In this document: in pieces, positions 44,280 through 52,848 of the stretch
How the letters are laid out: each line of letters opens with the position of its first letter
Position numbering within the stretch: position 1 is the first letter of the stretch
Assembly (NCBI GenBank): GCA_964598235.1
Contig: CAZRAY010000001.1
Location: 1 to 64,000, forward strand
Direction: 5' to 3'
Source: UBA652 sp964598235
Lineage (GTDB): Bacteria; Pseudomonadota; Gammaproteobacteria; Nitrosococcales; Methylophagaceae
DNA length: 64,000 nt
The notes under the pieces: generated by a model
The model's database searches: none
The model's input: the letters and a program-made list of their open reading frames with translations, nothing else
Told to the model about the DNA's origin: nothing
Made by a program: the position numbers and the translations under genes

Positions 44280-44537
44280 ATGGAGTATGCTTCCGTTGAT
44301 AGTTTGGGAAGACTCAGGATTCAAAGTATTGATATTCATCTATCAAGTATTGGGGATGGACATAGCAAGCATACAACTGATGCAAATTTACCTACGGCAA
44401 TAGAAGAAATGGTAGACCACAATGCTGAGGGGATACCTGAAGCTGAAATCACACAATGGATGACAAAAATAGGTTGGAGTAGGCAACATACGATTGCGTT
44501 ACTTAGAAAACGTAAACGAGTGGGCTCAGAGGAATAG
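44280..44537 (+). CDS. Small hypothetical protein
   Basis: An 85-codon frame starting just 11 bases after the dsbA terminator's T run. It has no ribosome binding site and no promoter visible. The C-terminal half (AEITQWMTKIGWSRQHTIAL, then RKRKR) could be a helix-turn-helix-like basic region. The codon pattern is protein-like, but nothing in it is recognised. It may be a relic or a spurious frame. Confidence 0.3.
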   Translation: MEYASVDSLGRLRIQSIDIHLSSIGDGHSKHTTDANLPTAIEEMVDHNAEGIPEAEITQWMTKIGWSRQHTIALLRKRKRVGSEE

Positions 44538-44551
44538 TGTTATTAGTGGCT

Positions 44552-45943
44552 TTAGAGAGCACTAGGCGTTAAAACCTCAGGCAGTGTATCAGGCTCATCT
44601 AGCGGAACAACGTCTTGACGTAATAGAATGTCATAATAACGACGGATATTTCTTACATAGCGAACAGGTTCGCCTCCTCGAGCGTAGCCATGCTTCACTG
44701 TTTCAAACCATTTTCGCTTACTTAAACGTGGTAAGAATTCTCGCACATCAGACCACTTGTCTGGATTTTTACCGCCCCGTACGGTGAGTTTTCTTGCATC
44801 AAGTACATGACCAAGCCCTACATTATAGGCGGCTAGTGCAAACCAAGTACGATCAGGCTCAAGGATATCTTCATTTAAACGCGCCCGAATGCTAGCAAGA
44901 TATCCTGCACCACCTTGAATACTTTGTAGTGGATCTTTACGATCTGATATTTTCATAAGTTTTGCTGTATTGGTGGTCAACATCATTAAACCACGAACAC
45001 CCGTGGGAGAGACGGCATCTTTATCCCAATGGGATTCTTGATAAGCAATAGCGGCGAGCAACTTCCAGTCGAAGCCAAATTCTTCAGCGGCTGATTTGAA
45101 TGCAGTTTGATATAGGGGTAGGTGGGTTTGGATGCGGCGATGTAGCTTTTTGGCATCTAGATAATCAAACCGCCGGATATGACCATAATGTTCTTCCATT
45201 AATTGATCAAGCTCCCCTGATGCTTCAAGCTGGTTAAAAAATGACACGAGTTCAGCATGGAGTGAACGATCTGAACTGCGAGGTATCGCCCATGCTAGGT
45301 CCTGCGGGTCTGTTAAATCAAAGGCAACACGGAGTTCAGGGAAAAGGACTTGGTTCGCAGCAACTTCATTGGAATCAGCTACTGTGTAATCAATAAGTTG
45401 ACGATCAACCAACTCTAACAAGCCACTACTATCCAGCTCTTCGTTAGCTGTCCAATTTAGGTCTGGGAAATCTTCTTGTAATTCTTTTAGCCGCTCAACA
45501 TGGCTGCTGTCTGCAACCACTTCAAGTTGACCCGATTTGAGTTGACTTATGTTTTTAAGTTTATCGTTACCTTGGCGATAGACTAGCTGTTGGGTGACTT
45601 GTTGATATGTGGGGCCAAACTCAATTTCCAGTTTTCGTTCTGGGGTGACTGTGAGGCCTGCGGCGGCGAGATCCGCTTTGCCTTCTGCGATTTGTTCCAG
45701 CATGGAGCCTAAATTCTCTGGTACGATTATTTTTAATGTTACATTAAGATATTCAGCAAAGCGTTTCGCCATTTCATATTCAATGCCAGCGAGTTGGTCT
45801 CCTTGAATATAATAAGTTGTGGGCGCATAGCGCGTCAGAACACGTAATTCACCGCGCTCTCGGATCTCTTCTAAATGGGGTCGCGCTTCACCGCAAGCGA
45901 CCAATAATGTCAGGCTGATCAATAATGTGGAAATAAACCGCAA
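44552..45943 (-). CDS. mltF: Membrane-bound lytic murein transglycosylase F (MltF)
   Basis: A 463-residue protein with a lipoprotein signal (LLISLTLLVAC), an N-terminal solute-binding-protein-like module (IRERGELRVLTRYAPTTYYI, then LAGIEYEMAKRFAEYLNV) and a C-terminal family 23 lysozyme-type domain (AIAYQESHWDKDAVSPTG with the catalytic Glu, GLMMLTTNTAKLM). It cleaves peptidoglycan to anhydro-muropeptides at the outer membrane. The start is taken as TTG at 45943 because AAGGAG lies six bases before it; the longer in-frame start at 46009 would bury the signal. Confidence 0.92.
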   Translation of the reverse strand: MRFISTLLISLTLLVACGEARPHLEEIRERGELRVLTRYAPTTYYIQGDQLAGIEYEMAKRFAEYLNVTLKIIVPENLGSMLEQIAEGKADLAAAGLTVTPERKLEIEFGPTYQQVTQQLVYRQGNDKLKNISQLKSGQLEVVADSSHVERLKELQEDFPDLNWTANEELDSSGLLELVDRQLIDYTVADSNEVAANQVLFPELRVAFDLTDPQDLAWAIPRSSDRSLHAELVSFFNQLEASGELDQLMEEHYGHIRRFDYLDAKKLHRRIQTHLPLYQTAFKSAAEEFGFDWKLLAAIAYQESHWDKDAVSPTGVRGLMMLTTNTAKLMKISDRKDPLQSIQGGAGYLASIRARLNEDILEPDRTWFALAAYNVGLGHVLDARKLTVRGGKNPDKWSDVREFLPRLSKRKWFETVKHGYARGGEPVRYVRNIRRYYDILLRQDVVPLDEPDTLPEVLTPSAL

Positions 45944-46074
45944 CCCATTCTCCTTCTTTGTGGGATTAGACTGAAACTCTAGCTTACCCCGTTCACATGA
46001 AATATGCATCAGGAATTTTGACAGAAAAGTATAGGAGAAAGTTCTATGAAGATAACGGAATAGAAGAATTATTT

Positions 46075-46524
46075 TTATCGTCTAGCACGAAAAAACTGCC
46101 GTAATAATTGGCTACTTTTCTCTGCCAACACGCCATGACGAACTTGTATGTTATGATTTAGATTAGGTGTGTTAAAGAGATCCATGCAACTCCCTGCAGC
46201 GCCCGTTTTAGGTTCATGTGTGGCAAAAACAAGTTGGGTAATACGTGCATGAATCATCGCGCCGGCGCACATTGCGCAGGGTTCTAAGGTGACATATAAA
46301 GTGGTGTCGGGTAGGCGATAGTTTTGCATCTGTAGGCAGGCAGCTCGGATTGCCTGAATTTCGGCATGGGCACTGGGATCATGTTGGCGAATAGGGTTAT
46401 TCCAGCCTTCTCCTATTACTGTGTCGTTATGTACAATAAGTGCGCCTACGGGGACTTCACCTTCTGCTTGAGCGCGTTCGGCAAGCGTAAGAGCTCTGGA
46501 CATCCAGTAGGCATCATCCTTCAT
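46075..46524 (-). CDS. tadA: tRNA-specific adenosine deaminase TadA
   Basis: A 149-residue zinc deaminase with HAEIQAI (His53 and catalytic Glu55) and PCAMCAGAMIHARI (Cys83, Cys86). It converts A34 to inosine in tRNA-Arg(ACG). The neighbouring window tRNA-Arg(CCG) is not its substrate. It overlaps waaA by four bases. Confidence 0.95.
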   Translation of the reverse strand: MKDDAYWMSRALTLAERAQAEGEVPVGALIVHNDTVIGEGWNNPIRQHDPSAHAEIQAIRAACLQMQNYRLPDTTLYVTLEPCAMCAGAMIHARITQLVFATHEPKTGAAGSCMDLFNTPNLNHNIQVRHGVLAEKSSQLLRQFFRARR

Positions 46525-47834
46525 AGGTGGGGGAGGTGTTTCTCAATCAATGAGAGTAGCCGGTCGCTGGCGCCTTGGCTTTGTGCAATATGTTGGCGGC
46601 CCGCTTCTCCCATTGTGCTGCGTAATGCGGCATCTTGTAATAATCGGATAACGGTATCTGCAAGGGAATCTGCATTATGCACTTCAACTGCAGCATTGGC
46701 ATTCAGGAAGTGGCTGCTAATTTCGGTGAAATTAAAATGATGCGGCCCTGTGATAACGGCACGACCCAATGCGGCTGGTTCAAGCAGATTATGACCGCCA
46801 TGGGGGATCAGGCTACCGCCTACAAAAGCCAAGTCACTGGCACCATAAAACAGGGGTAATTCACCCATTGTATCGCCAACTAAAATACTCACATCATCGG
46901 AACAAGTCTCTTCTTTGCTGCGGCGAATTGTTTGAAACCCGGCTTGCTGGCAGAGAGTAAACACTCGATCAAATCGTTCTGGATGGCGTGGTACGAGGAT
47001 TAACAGAACATCAGGAATAGCTGTTTGTATTTTCTCCATGGCCGATAAGATTTGGCTTTCTTCTCCTTCATGTGTGCTGGCAGCAACCCAAACTGGGCGA
47101 TGGTCTGACCATAACCGTCTAATTGCGGTGCATTGTTCTGTTAGGCTGGCGGGTAAGTTTATCTCATATTTGAGGTTACCGATTGCGTGTGTTCTTGACG
47201 GATCGGCGCCGAGTGAAATCAGTCGAGTACGATCGGTTTCTGTTTGTGTAGCAATTTCAGTGAGGCGATGGATAATTTGACGGCTTAGGCCAGAGATACG
47301 TTGGTAGCCTTGTGCAGAGCGTTCAGACATGCGCGCATTAGCGAGCACAAGTGGAATATTACGGCGGTGGCAATTAAAAATAAGATTAGGCCAGATTTCA
47401 GTTTCCATGATGATCCCGATTTCGGGGCGCATATGGTCTAGAAATCGTTGCATTGCAAAAGGCAAGTCATAAGGTAAATAACAATGGGTTACTTGGCCGG
47501 TAAAATGATGTAATACGCGTGCGCTGCCTGTTGGCGTCATGGTGGTCATCAGGATTTGATATTCGGGATAATCGTGTTGTAATGTTTGGATCAATGGGCG
47601 GGAAGCTTCCACCTCACCTACCGAAACGGCATGACACCAAATAACGGGGCGTGGATCAGTCAGTTCAGGTACATAACCAAAACGCTCCGCCCAACGATGC
47701 CAATAGGCAGGCGCCCGAAAACCGCGCCAAATGAGACGAAGGAGGATAAGGGGCAGGCTGATAAAAAATAGCGCAGTATAAATATGCTTCAAGCGAGATA
47801 ACCAGATGAATATGTTGGGTGAGAATGATAGCAT
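46521..47834 (-). CDS. waaA: 3-deoxy-D-manno-octulosonic acid transferase (WaaA/KdtA)
   Basis: A 437-residue GT30 enzyme. A membrane anchor starts near YTALFFISLPLILLRLIWRG, followed by the KdtA motifs WCHAVSVGEVEASRPLIQ, MTPTGSARVL, IMETEIWPNL and VGGSLIPHGGHNLLEPAALG. It adds Kdo to lipid A in inner-membrane LPS synthesis. The first 15 or so residues extend beyond most relatives; a TTG at 47789 would give the usual N-terminus, so the true start is uncertain. tadA follows with an overlap. Confidence 0.94.
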   Translation of the reverse strand: MLSFSPNIFIWLSRLKHIYTALFFISLPLILLRLIWRGFRAPAYWHRWAERFGYVPELTDPRPVIWCHAVSVGEVEASRPLIQTLQHDYPEYQILMTTMTPTGSARVLHHFTGQVTHCYLPYDLPFAMQRFLDHMRPEIGIIMETEIWPNLIFNCHRRNIPLVLANARMSERSAQGYQRISGLSRQIIHRLTEIATQTETDRTRLISLGADPSRTHAIGNLKYEINLPASLTEQCTAIRRLWSDHRPVWVAASTHEGEESQILSAMEKIQTAIPDVLLILVPRHPERFDRVFTLCQQAGFQTIRRSKEETCSDDVSILVGDTMGELPLFYGASDLAFVGGSLIPHGGHNLLEPAALGRAVITGPHHFNFTEISSHFLNANAAVEVHNADSLADTVIRLLQDAALRSTMGEAGRQHIAQSQGASDRLLSLIEKHLPHL

Positions 47835-47864
47835 AGACGTTCTATTCTATTTGCGATAGCGAAC

Positions 47865-48773
47865 ATGAAAATATTTCAATGGCAGTTTCTCCACCCTCGA
47901 TTTTGGGGAACGTGGCTTGTATTAGGTTTAATGCGTATATCGGTGTGGCTGCCAAAATCAATGCAATCCGCATTGGGTGCATTATTAAGTATGATTATGC
48001 GGCCTTTTCTGGTTAAGCGGGAGGCCATTGCGCGGCGAAATCTCGAATTATGTTTTCCAGAATGGACGGTGCAACAACGTGATGTCATATTGGCAGAAAA
48101 TAGTCGCATAGCAGGAACTATGTTAATTGAAACGGCAATTAGTTGGTGGGGCAACGAAAAATTATTACGTAAGCGGGTTAAATTTGAAGGTTTAGCGCAT
48201 GTGGAAAAAGCTTTGCAGAAAGGTAAAGGTGTTATCTTATTAACAGGCCATTTTACGAGTATGGAACTGGGTGGCCGATTCATTTCTTTAGAAATACCAG
48301 GTTATGTCATGTTTAGACCGATGAAAAATCGTTTGCTTAATGCTGTGATGGCTGCATCAAGAGAACGTGTTTGTGATGGTGTTATTTTGCAGGATGATCC
48401 TCGTAGCATGTTGCAGGTATTAAGGAAAAATAAAGTGGTGTGGTATGCACCAGATCAGGATTATGGTTCGCGCAATAGTGTACAAGCTAAATTTTTCGGT
48501 GTACCTGCAGCAACGGTTACGGCGACGAGTAAAATGGCCAAGATGAGCGGGGCGGAGATTGTGCCTTTTATTCCTAAGTGCGAGTCAGATGGTAATTATA
48601 CGATTACGGTGTTGCCGGCATTAACCAATTTCCCAACTGGGGATGATTTAGCGGATGCGCAGCGGATTAACGATATTATTGAGCAGGCTGTACGTGAAAC
48701 ACCTGCACAGTATTTTTGGGTGCATCGGCGGTTTAAAACGCAACCAGAAGGGAAAGGATTGCTTTACAAATAG
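47865..48773 (+). CDS. LpxL-type lauroyl (lipid A) acyltransferase
   Basis: A 302-residue membrane-associated acyltransferase of the LpxL/LpxM (HtrB/MsbB) family. It has an N-terminal hydrophobic segment, the RREAIARRNLELCFPE-like region, catalytic HX4E in LLTGHFTSMELGGRFIS, FRPMKNRLLNAVM, and the Asp-containing VVWYAPDQDYGSRNSVQAKF. It adds a secondary acyl chain to Kdo2-lipid IVA, which fits its location divergent from waaA. LpxL or LpxM specificity cannot be told. Confidence 0.9.
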   Translation: MKIFQWQFLHPRFWGTWLVLGLMRISVWLPKSMQSALGALLSMIMRPFLVKREAIARRNLELCFPEWTVQQRDVILAENSRIAGTMLIETAISWWGNEKLLRKRVKFEGLAHVEKALQKGKGVILLTGHFTSMELGGRFISLEIPGYVMFRPMKNRLLNAVMAASRERVCDGVILQDDPRSMLQVLRKNKVVWYAPDQDYGSRNSVQAKFFGVPAATVTATSKMAKMSGAEIVPFIPKCESDGNYTITVLPALTNFPTGDDLADAQRINDIIEQAVRETPAQYFWVHRRFKTQPEGKGLLYK

Positions 48774-49089
48774 TAGCTACCATTTGGATTACGGGGGAGA
48801 CAGCCGAGGCTGATAGCAGCTATACATTTGTGATGAGACTTTCGAGGGATGAATTCCCAAGTGAGAACTAACGTCAGATGGTCCAATCTTATTTGTCTAC
48901 GCGCGGCCTACATAATTGCTTTTTGGCATCGGATTGAGAGGTTGATCAGGGAAGTAATCGAATATGATATTGTTCAGAATAAACTGGAGTACAAATTAAT
49001 AAAATAAGGATTGTGGATATGGCGCGCACTTTGCCTCCTAATTTGTTAGTAGGAATAGAATTGTGGAGAACACAATTCATAATTAAACA
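48774..49089. other. Gap of about 316 bases, no confident gene
   Basis: The gap follows the acyltransferase and precedes the yacG stop. It contains an unsupported 52-codon plus-strand frame (48849-49007, peptide MNSQVRTNVRWSNL... to LEYKLIK) with no normally spaced ribosome binding site. Near the right end, GAATTGTG (49058-49065) and CACAATTC (49071-49078) form a hairpin, which may end the minus-strand yacG transcript, although no T run follows. No tRNA, insertion sequence or strong promoter was seen. Confidence 0.5.
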
Positions 49090-49287
49090 TCAATGATAAT
49101 CAATATCCGAATCGAGATCATGTGATTGCAGATTTTCCCCTGCTATCCGATGTTTCTCACTTGCCCAATCCCCTAAATCAATCAACTTACAGCGCTCGCT
49201 GCAAAAAGGCCGCCAAGTTGCAGTTTCATTCCATGTGACGGATCGATTACAGGTGGGACATTGACATTGCACAGTGGTTTCTGACAT
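49090..49287 (-). CDS. yacG: DNA gyrase inhibitor YacG
   Basis: A 65-residue zinc protein with PTC (Cys10-x2-Cys13) and FCSERC (Cys29-x3-Cys33), followed by KLIDLGDWASEKHRI, the family signature. In E. coli YacG binds GyrB and blocks DNA binding by gyrase. The ATG at 49287 gives the standard N-terminus (MSETTVQCQCPTC); an in-frame start 21 bases earlier is unnecessary. It lies last in the pil-coaE-zapD operon and overlaps nothing it would damage. Confidence 0.92.
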   Translation of the reverse strand: MSETTVQCQCPTCNRSVTWNETATWRPFCSERCKLIDLGDWASEKHRIAGENLQSHDLDSDIDYH

Positions 49288-49295
49288 ATCAGACT

Positions 49296-50072
49296 TTAGA
49301 GCGCACAACAGCTAAGTGTAAATTCAACATTATCCGTGGTCTGCTGTGGGCGATTATCAAGATCGAAAATCAGAAAGCGTACTGTGAAGCGATGTTTTCC
49401 GCCGCTAATTTCGGGATAATAAATAGAATCGGTAGGGAGCGTGACGCGAACCAGTTGATTAGGATGGCTGCTATCCAATGATTGTTGGTAAAAGCCCTCT
49501 TCAGCCACTCGGTTACTGGTGGTACCACTATTTCGGATAAGGTCAAGACAATCATCTACAGCCGTACGTGCGGGGGTGAAACCATCAAACCAATCGGTGA
49601 TTTGTTGATGGCGTTGCTCTGTCGGGGTATGGCTAAGCCAGTAATGGTAGGCAGGCAGATCAACATGGCTGGTACCTCCGGTGACGCCAGCACGCTGGCG
49701 GATGGGGGTAATAAATTCGCTATCACGCAGCGCATGGCCGAGTGCATTTTTTGTTTTAAGTTGTTGCAATACACCTAGATTTTGTTCTAAATCAGCGAGT
49801 AGATCAGTGAGAATTTCTGTATCTACTTTAGGGTTGTTGGCTAAGGCAGCTAAGGCGGCAATGAGACGCTCCATTTCTTTGGTGATTTCTGATTTTAAAT
49901 CAGTGCGATCAAATAGGCTGAGAATATCGAGTAGGCAGTGTATTGCTTGTCGATGATGATCAACGCTATCCCCTTGCAGGGCATGCAGGGTTTGACCAAA
50001 TAAGAACTCGAGACGGAGTAGAGTACGATGGCGTTCGTTTAAAGGTTGTTCGTAAGTAATGGTCTGCGTCAC
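49296..50072 (-). CDS. zapD: Cell division protein ZapD
   Basis: A 258-residue protein that matches ZapD (YacF) along its length, from TYEQPLNERHRTLLRLEFLF at the start to FTVRFLIFD near the C-terminus. ZapD cross-links FtsZ filaments in the Z-ring. The gene order coaE-zapD-yacG is the standard one. Confidence 0.94.
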   Translation of the reverse strand: MTQTITYEQPLNERHRTLLRLEFLFGQTLHALQGDSVDHHRQAIHCLLDILSLFDRTDLKSEITKEMERLIAALAALANNPKVDTEILTDLLADLEQNLGVLQQLKTKNALGHALRDSEFITPIRQRAGVTGGTSHVDLPAYHYWLSHTPTEQRHQQITDWFDGFTPARTAVDDCLDLIRNSGTTSNRVAEEGFYQQSLDSSHPNQLVRVTLPTDSIYYPEISGGKHRFTVRFLIFDLDNRPQQTTDNVEFTLSCCAL

Positions 50073-50106
50073 GAGGAATTATAATACCGAGATTAATGTT
50101 AAGAAT

Positions 50107-50733
50107 TTACGATAGTTTGCGTGAGTTATCGAAAGAGTGCAAATTTGCTTGTTTGAGGTAGTATTGATGCAATGTGTTTACTGAGTTATGGAGCTGCATG
50201 ATGTTGCCGTTATTCTCAATAATATCATCTGCAACTTCATGATGTTGGTGTGGATCAGTTTGGCTTTTAATCATTGATTCTATAAGGCTGGAATCAATAT
50301 TGTCACGTTGTTCTAGACGTTGTCTTTGAGTTGCGTTGTCAGTTTCAACCACCAAAACCTGGTCAACGAGATCGGTCATTTTAGCTTCGATAAGAAGTGG
50401 AATAACGAATATGCAATATGGTGCAAATAGCGCACAACTGCGTTGCTGGAGAAGCCTGCGGATTTTAGGATGGAGAATAGTTTCTAATTGTTGTTTTGCT
50501 TGAGCATCATTAAATATAAACGACCGTAATAGCACGCGATTAAGCGCGCCTTCAGGTGTTAGGATAATATCGCCAAATGTGTGGATGATATCAGTGAGGG
50601 TGGGGCTGCCGATGCGGACTAATTCACGCGCAATGAGATCGGCATCAATAATAGGCACGCCGTGCTGTGCGAATAAGCCACTGACGGTTGACTTGCCACT
50701 CGCAATGCCACCGGTGAGGCCAATTTTCAGCAT
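50107..50733 (-). CDS. coaE: Dephospho-CoA kinase CoaE
   Basis: A 208-residue P-loop kinase that phosphorylates dephospho-CoA, the last step of CoA synthesis. It opens with IGLTGGIASGKSTVSGLF (Walker A), followed by PIIDADLIARELV, LHPKIRRLL and VIPLLIEAKMTDLVDQVLVV. The last 20 residues run past most relatives. It starts seven bases after pilD. Confidence 0.95.
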   Translation of the reverse strand: MLKIGLTGGIASGKSTVSGLFAQHGVPIIDADLIARELVRIGSPTLTDIIHTFGDIILTPEGALNRVLLRSFIFNDAQAKQQLETILHPKIRRLLQQRSCALFAPYCIFVIPLLIEAKMTDLVDQVLVVETDNATQRQRLEQRDNIDSSLIESMIKSQTDPHQHHEVADDIIENNGNIMQLHNSVNTLHQYYLKQANLHSFDNSRKLS

Positions 50734-50739
50734 ATGTGC

Positions 50740-51612
50740 TTAGAGAATACCTGCCCAATTTTGATAGGCGGTATTGATTTTATCACCCCACAGCAAGGCA
50801 ATAAAACCTGCGCAGGCGAGATAGGGGCCAAAGGGAATGGGAATTTGAGATTCTTGACGACGGATCAACATTAGCCCGCCACCGATAATAATACCGACGA
50901 CCGAGGATAAGATAATCGTAACAGGCAAAAATTGCCAGCCTAGCCATGCACCTATTGCCGCGAGTAGTTTGAAATCGCCATAGCCCATAGCTTCCTTCCC
51001 TGTAATGAGTTTAAATGCTTGATAGACGAGCCAGAGAATAAGATAGCCAACAAGCGCACCAATAACCGCACTGCGTAAGTCTGTAAATGACTCAAATAAA
51101 TTTACAAATAACCCTAGCCAAACAAGGGGTAGGGTTAGGTTGTCAGGCAAAAGTTGGTGGTCAACATCAATAAAAGTGAGTGCAATCAATGTCCAAGTGA
51201 AGACAAGTGCGGCAAGGCAAGGCCAGCTGAAACCAAAGTGGACAGCCACTAAAACAGAGGCAATACCCGTCAGCACTTCAATGCTGGGATATCGGATACT
51301 GATAGGATGTTGGCAGGTTTTGCATTTTCCGCGTAATAATAAGTAACTAAGAACAGGGATATTCTGCCAGGCACGAATCATCATTTTACATTGCGGACAA
51401 TGAGAGCGAGGTTGATTGAGATTGAATACCTCTGTTTCTACGGGCTTACTACCCGCTAATTCTGCGCACTGGGCTTGCCAATCTTGTTCCATCATTTTAG
51501 GAAGACGATAGATCACCACATTTAGAAAACTGCCGACAAGTAAGCTCACTAAGCCAACTAACGTAACAAATAAGAGGGGAGACTGGCTTAATAATTCAAT
51601 AACAGCCGACAT
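50740..51612 (-). CDS. pilD: Prepilin peptidase PilD
   Basis: A 290-residue A24 aspartic membrane peptidase. It has the zinc-binding cysteines CPQCKMMIRAWQNIPVLSYL...CKTC near the N-terminus, catalytic aspartates in FIDVDHQLLPD and GYGDFKLLAAIG, and about eight membrane spans. It cleaves and N-methylates type IV prepilins and type II pseudopilins. It is adjacent to pilC. Confidence 0.95.
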   Translation of the reverse strand: MSAVIELLSQSPLLFVTLVGLVSLLVGSFLNVVIYRLPKMMEQDWQAQCAELAGSKPVETEVFNLNQPRSHCPQCKMMIRAWQNIPVLSYLLLRGKCKTCQHPISIRYPSIEVLTGIASVLVAVHFGFSWPCLAALVFTWTLIALTFIDVDHQLLPDNLTLPLVWLGLFVNLFESFTDLRSAVIGALVGYLILWLVYQAFKLITGKEAMGYGDFKLLAAIGAWLGWQFLPVTIILSSVVGIIIGGGLMLIRRQESQIPIPFGPYLACAGFIALLWGDKINTAYQNWAGIL

Positions 51613-52842
51613 TTAAATAACCGAACCGAGTTTGAATATTGGGAGGTACATTGCAATAACAAGCGTACCAATGATCACGCCTAGAACAACCATAATTAAA
51701 GGTTCTAACAGGGCGGTAAGATTATCAACAGCATCGTCTACTTCTGTTTCAAAGAAGTCAGCCACTTTTGCTAGCATGGTGTCTAATGCGCCTGATTCTT
51801 CACCAATCGCAGTCATTTGAATCATCATATTAGGAAACAATTCAGTATCGGACATCGCGCGATTAAGTTGGGTGCCTGTCGCAACTTCATCACGCATTTC
51901 AAGTGTAGCGTGGTTATAGACGACGTTGCCTGTTGAGCCTGCAACGGATCCCATGGCTTCTACTAATGGCACCCCAGCGGAGAACATAGTGGACGTTGTC
52001 CGTGCAAATCGAGCAATCGCACTTTTCCGAAGAATTTCACCTACTACAGGTAGTTTCAGTAACATACGATCGAAAAAATGGTGTACTTTTTTTGAACGTT
52101 TTCGGGCTTGGATAATAACGTATATAGCCAAGAAAATACTACCAAAAATAAGCCACCAAAATTTGCGGAAGAAATTTGAAACATCTACAACCATTTTGGT
52201 TAATGCTGGCAAATCAGCCCCAAAACCTTGGAATAGAGATTCAAATTGAGGGATAACGAATATCATTAGGATAGCCGTTACAAGGAAAGCCACGGCAATA
52301 ATTGCAGCAGGATAAACCATCGCTTTTTTAACTTTTGATTTAATTGCTTCAGTTTTTTCTTGATAATCTGCAATTTCGCCTAGAAGGCGTTCTAAAGTAC
52401 CTGATTTTTCGCCTGCAGCAACCAAACTAAGGAAAAGGTCATCGAAGTAAAGTGGAAATTTTTCCATACCTTCAGCCAAGCTAGAACCTGCTTTTACATC
52501 ATCAGCAATAGAAAGTACTAATCTTTTCATGCTGGCATTTTCATGGCCAGAACCAATAATTTCTAAGGATTGCATGAGGGGGACGCCTGATGACGTCATT
52601 GTTGCCAACATCCGGCTAAAGACAGCAATATCGTTAGATTTTATCTTGGGTTTTCGCGCTTTAAATAGGCTACTAGATTTACGAACCTTAAGTGGCTTGA
52701 TACCTTGGCGGCGTAAATCTGCTCGAACCGCATCAATACTGTCTGCGGGCATAAGACCTTTGACTTTTTTATTGCGTTTATCGACACCTTGCCATGAATA
52801 TTCAGCTTTGGCGAGCGACTTCTTTCCCTTTGCTTGTGCCAT
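51613..52842 (-). CDS. pilC: Type IV pilus assembly inner membrane protein PilC
   Basis: A 409-residue GspF-family platform protein with two repeats of the GspF fold. Features include FSRMLATMTSSGVPLMQSLEII, VAAGEKSGTLERLLGEIADY, ARTTSTMFSAGVPLVEAMGSV, GEESGALDTMLAKVADFFE and membrane spans in each half. It organises pilus assembly in the inner membrane. It is the middle of pilB-pilC-pilD. Confidence 0.95.
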   Translation of the reverse strand: MAQAKGKKSLAKAEYSWQGVDKRNKKVKGLMPADSIDAVRADLRRQGIKPLKVRKSSSLFKARKPKIKSNDIAVFSRMLATMTSSGVPLMQSLEIIGSGHENASMKRLVLSIADDVKAGSSLAEGMEKFPLYFDDLFLSLVAAGEKSGTLERLLGEIADYQEKTEAIKSKVKKAMVYPAAIIAVAFLVTAILMIFVIPQFESLFQGFGADLPALTKMVVDVSNFFRKFWWLIFGSIFLAIYVIIQARKRSKKVHHFFDRMLLKLPVVGEILRKSAIARFARTTSTMFSAGVPLVEAMGSVAGSTGNVVYNHATLEMRDEVATGTQLNRAMSDTELFPNMMIQMTAIGEESGALDTMLAKVADFFETEVDDAVDNLTALLEPLIMVVLGVIIGTLVIAMYLPIFKLGSVI

Positions 52843-52848
52843 GGGGTT

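Noticed and set aside
48849..49007. 52-codon plus-strand frame (MNSQVRTNV... to LEYKLIK)
   Set aside because: The GAGGG before the ATG is too close to act as a ribosome binding site, no promoter is visible and no family is recognised. I kept it as a note in the gap entry and did not call it as a gene.
49019..49097. 25-codon plus-strand frame with AAGGATTG upstream
   Set aside because: Very short, overlaps the yacG 3' end and includes a hairpin arm. More likely non-coding.
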